DNA of 6,789 bases, from positions 1-6,789 of the forward strand of contig CAMVBL010000058.1 in assembly GCA_947165725.1 (NCBI GenBank), in the 5' to 3' direction. Shown piece after piece: positions 5,705 to 6,789 of this stretch (position 1 is the first letter of the stretch; each line of letters starts with the position of its first letter). The position numbers and the translations under genes were made by a program. The notes beneath the pieces are model-generated. The model was not told the origin of the DNA. It worked only from the letters and a program-made list of their open reading frames with translations, and searched no databases. The DNA is from an uncultured Caryophanales bacterium (GTDB taxonomy: Bacteria; Bacillota_I; Bacilli_A; RFN20; CAG-826).

Positions 5705-6429
5705 CACGCGATATATTTTCTTATTTCTTCTTCAAACTCTTTATATGACACATCTTCGTTACTGGCAAGTTTTTTCAAAACTGCGGCAACAGGAACTGGG
5801 AAGTGATTGAATGTTTTTAAGACTTTCTTATATTCCTCTAATAAGAGATTGCTCTTTCTCATAGTGGCGTCATATAACCACGCTAAGTTTTCAGCATCCA
5901 CTGCGGGATCGTGGGCTGGACCAGCTTGCTTAACGCCAAAGGCATCACAGTATCTAACTAAAGAAAGTGGATTGCCCTTATCATCTCTCATAAATTCAGA
6001 GATAAAAGCACTGAAATCAATGTAGTTTTGTTGAATACATTGAACGATTTCTTTTGGGAAATCAAAGCTATAAGAGATAGAGGAAGATAAAATCTTCATA
6101 TCATGATTACCAAATGTGATAAAAGATGACTTTCTGAATGATAAACCAACATATTTTCTAAGTTCACTCATCGCTGTAAAGAAGGTGACACCTTTTTGCT
6201 TAAGCATATCTTCAGTAATGCCAGTTAAATCTGTGACAATTTTGCCCACTCTATTGTGAGCCTTAACGTAAATACGAAATGGTTTTTTACTTTTCTTAAT
6301 ATAACCATGACGGTCAATCACAGCGTGAACAGCACCGATGGCAATCATCTCGTGCGAGAATTGTGTGCCTTCGAAGTCTAGGAAGACTAGTGATTTATGA
6401 CCTTTTAATAATCTTTCAAATTTCTTCAT
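5704..6429 (-). CDS. DEDDh-type 3'-5' exonuclease
   Basis: A 241-residue nuclease of the RNase T/ERI1/KapD-like group, with one exonuclease domain and a helical C-terminal tail (about 190-241). The acidic catalytic residues are D18 and E20 (FLDFEGT), D110 (FGNHDMKIL) and H173 with D178 (HDPAVDAENLA), the H-x4-D pattern of DEDDh enzymes. The domain also has the EMIAIGAV strand (27-34) and LTGIT (68-72) of the family. The substrate, DNA or RNA, cannot be told from motifs. It shares an operon with recU through a one-base stop/start overlap, and the frame closes with two TGA codons in a row. The ATG at 6429 is chosen because the predicted transcript starts only about 7 bases upstream; no ribosome site is seen. 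B. subtilis has the exonuclease-like yprB between recU and gpsB, but it is much longer, so equivalence is uncertain. Confidence 0.88.
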   Translation of the reverse strand: MKKFERLLKGHKSLVFLDFEGTQFSHEMIAIGAVHAVIDRHGYIKKSKKPFRIYVKAHNRVGKIVTDLTGITEDMLKQKGVTFFTAMSELRKYVGLSFRKSSFITFGNHDMKILSSSISYSFDFPKEIVQCIQQNYIDFSAFISEFMRDDKGNPLSLVRYCDAFGVKQAGPAHDPAVDAENLAWLYDATMRKSNLLLEEYKKVLKTFNHFPVPVAAVLKKLASNEDVSYKEFEEEIRKYIA

Positions 6430-6442
6430 AAAATCTTTTGAT

Positions 6443-6470
6443 AGTATACCATTAATTTCTCTTTTTTCAA
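6443..6470 (-). promoter_or_regulatory. Promoter of the exonuclease-recU operon
   Basis: On the minus strand, TTGAAA (6470-6465) and TATACT (6448-6443) are separated by 16 bases, and TGG precedes the -10 box as an extended -10. Transcription should start near 6436, leaving a leader of only about 7 bases. Confidence 0.75.
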
Positions 6471-6481
6471 AAGAAAAAAGA
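6460..6481. repeat. A/T-rich perfect dyad between divergent promoters
   Basis: A 9-bp perfect inverted repeat around an AAAA centre (arms TCTTTTTTC and GAAAAAAGA). It covers the -35 of the exonuclease promoter and ends one base before the -35 of the gpsB promoter. It may be a shared operator, an intrinsically bent A-tract, or a chance product of AT-rich DNA. Confidence 0.5.
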
Positions 6482-6510
6482 TTGAATTATGCTATTCTCT
6501 CTTATATTAT
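6482..6510 (+). promoter_or_regulatory. Promoter of gpsB
   Basis: TTGAAT (6482-6487) and TATTAT (6505-6510) are separated by 17 bases. Transcription would start near 6517, giving a leader of about 12 bases with GGAG (6520-6523) 5 bases before the ATG at 6529. Confidence 0.6.
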
Positions 6511-6528
6511 ATAAGAAATGGAGCAAAT

Positions 6529-6789
6529 ATGGCAGTAAAGCTTTTTCTTAACTCTAAAACTATCTTGGATCACACTTTTCCAATCATTAATGCGAATGCT
6601 TATAATGCGGAAGAAGTTGATAAATTCTTAGACATGATTATTCAAGACTACAAACTAGTGGAATCAAATATCGTTATTCCGCAAAAAGAATACGAAACAT
6701 TAATCAATAAAAACAAAGTCTTGGAAAGCGAAAATGTAGCCGACGGTGGTTTCCGAAGCCACCTGCTCCCATTCGCCGTTGTCTTTCTG
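6529..6789 (+). CDS. gpsB: GpsB/DivIVA-like cell division protein, partial at window end
   Basis: A membrane-binding coiled-coil adaptor that links division and cell wall synthesis in Firmicutes. Residues 4-44 match the N-terminal DivIVA/GpsB lipid-binding domain, with the signature NAEEVDKFLDMIIQDY (26-41). The coiled coil begins around 50-69 (EYETLINKNKVLESEN). The start ATG at 6529 has GGAG five bases upstream. The frame stays open to the last base, so the C-terminus is not in the window. From about residue 70 the translation (VADGGFRSHLLPF) no longer fits a coiled coil, and the DNA turns GC-rich, so the last 17 or so residues may not belong to this gene. DivIVA itself is an alternative assignment; the location next to the exonuclease and recU favours GpsB. 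Confidence 0.85.
   Translation, partial: MAVKLFLNSKTILDHTFPIINANAYNAEEVDKFLDMIIQDYKLVESNIVIPQKEYETLINKNKVLESENVADGGFRSHLLPFAVVFL
6738..6789. other. GC-rich terminal stretch, possible assembly chimera
   Basis: From 6741 to the end 29 of 49 bases are G or C, against about one third just upstream (19 of 60 at 6541-6600). On the plus strand the stretch breaks the GpsB coiled coil. On the minus strand, from the last base inward, it reads as an open peptide (QKDNGEWEQVASETTVGY) with mostly G/C third positions, as expected of coding DNA from a GC-richer organism. It also holds a short hairpin (6745-6752 with 6756-6763). I infer joined foreign sequence, but a stretch this short cannot prove it. Confidence 0.45.

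Noticed and set aside
5701..5706. TGA read as tryptophan (Mycoplasma code)
   Set aside because: The exonuclease frame ends cleanly at TGA TGA with recU starting there, and conserved tryptophans in cmk, der, dnaD and nth are all TGG.
1..6789. Search for CRISPR arrays, tRNA or rRNA genes, insertion sequences, toxin-antitoxin pairs or defence genes
   Set aside because: No direct repeat series, cloverleaf, transposase motif or paired small toxin frames were seen; intergenic spaces are too short to hide them.

Overview
The window reads as a low-GC, AT-rich Firmicute-type chromosome, probably a genome-reduced member of the Bacilli/Erysipelotrichia/Mollicutes-like side. The evidence is the gene content (Bacillus-type RecU, DnaD, GpsB and a single-cluster ferredoxin) and the very short intergenic spaces. 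Tryptophan is written TGG, and TGA ends the exonuclease gene, so the standard bacterial code is in use, not the Mycoplasma code. No RNA gene, mobile element, CRISPR array or prophage gene is visible. This is mostly core housekeeping DNA.

Layout. Positions 1-50 hold a probable bidirectional terminator. A [4Fe-4S] ferredoxin gene (47-226, minus) is read away from a divergent control region (257-353). From that region a plus-strand operon starts: a small tail-anchored membrane protein of unknown function, then cmk (CMP kinase), then der (ribosome-assembly GTPase). Next come a separately promoted HU gene (2788-3072) with a clear terminator, and a tight operon cca-dnaD-nth (3147-5113: an unusually short tRNA CCA-adding enzyme, a primosome protein and endonuclease III). 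The nth stop codon directly abuts the stop codon of the opposing recU. On the minus strand an operon runs from a DEDDh 3'-5' exonuclease into recU (Holliday junction resolvase), joined by a one-base stop/start overlap. A second divergent control region (6430-6528) separates that operon from a gpsB/DivIVA-like cell division gene that runs off the end of the window.

How it fits together. From general knowledge, the order fer / cmk-der-hup / cca-dnaD-nth-recU / gpsB follows the order of these genes on the Bacillus subtilis chromosome with most intervening genes missing (for example rpsA, gpsA, birA, panBCD, ponA). This looks like condensation of an ancestral region. The middle and right parts are rich in replication, repair and recombination genes.

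Points worth a second look: the truncated CCA enzyme; a perfect 19-bp palindrome on the promoter of the membrane-protein operon; a symmetric A/T dyad between the exonuclease and gpsB promoters; short or absent leaders upstream of several genes; and an abrupt GC-rich stretch in the last 50 or so bases that breaks the GpsB coiled coil and may be an assembly chimera. I see no convincing new defence or mobile system.
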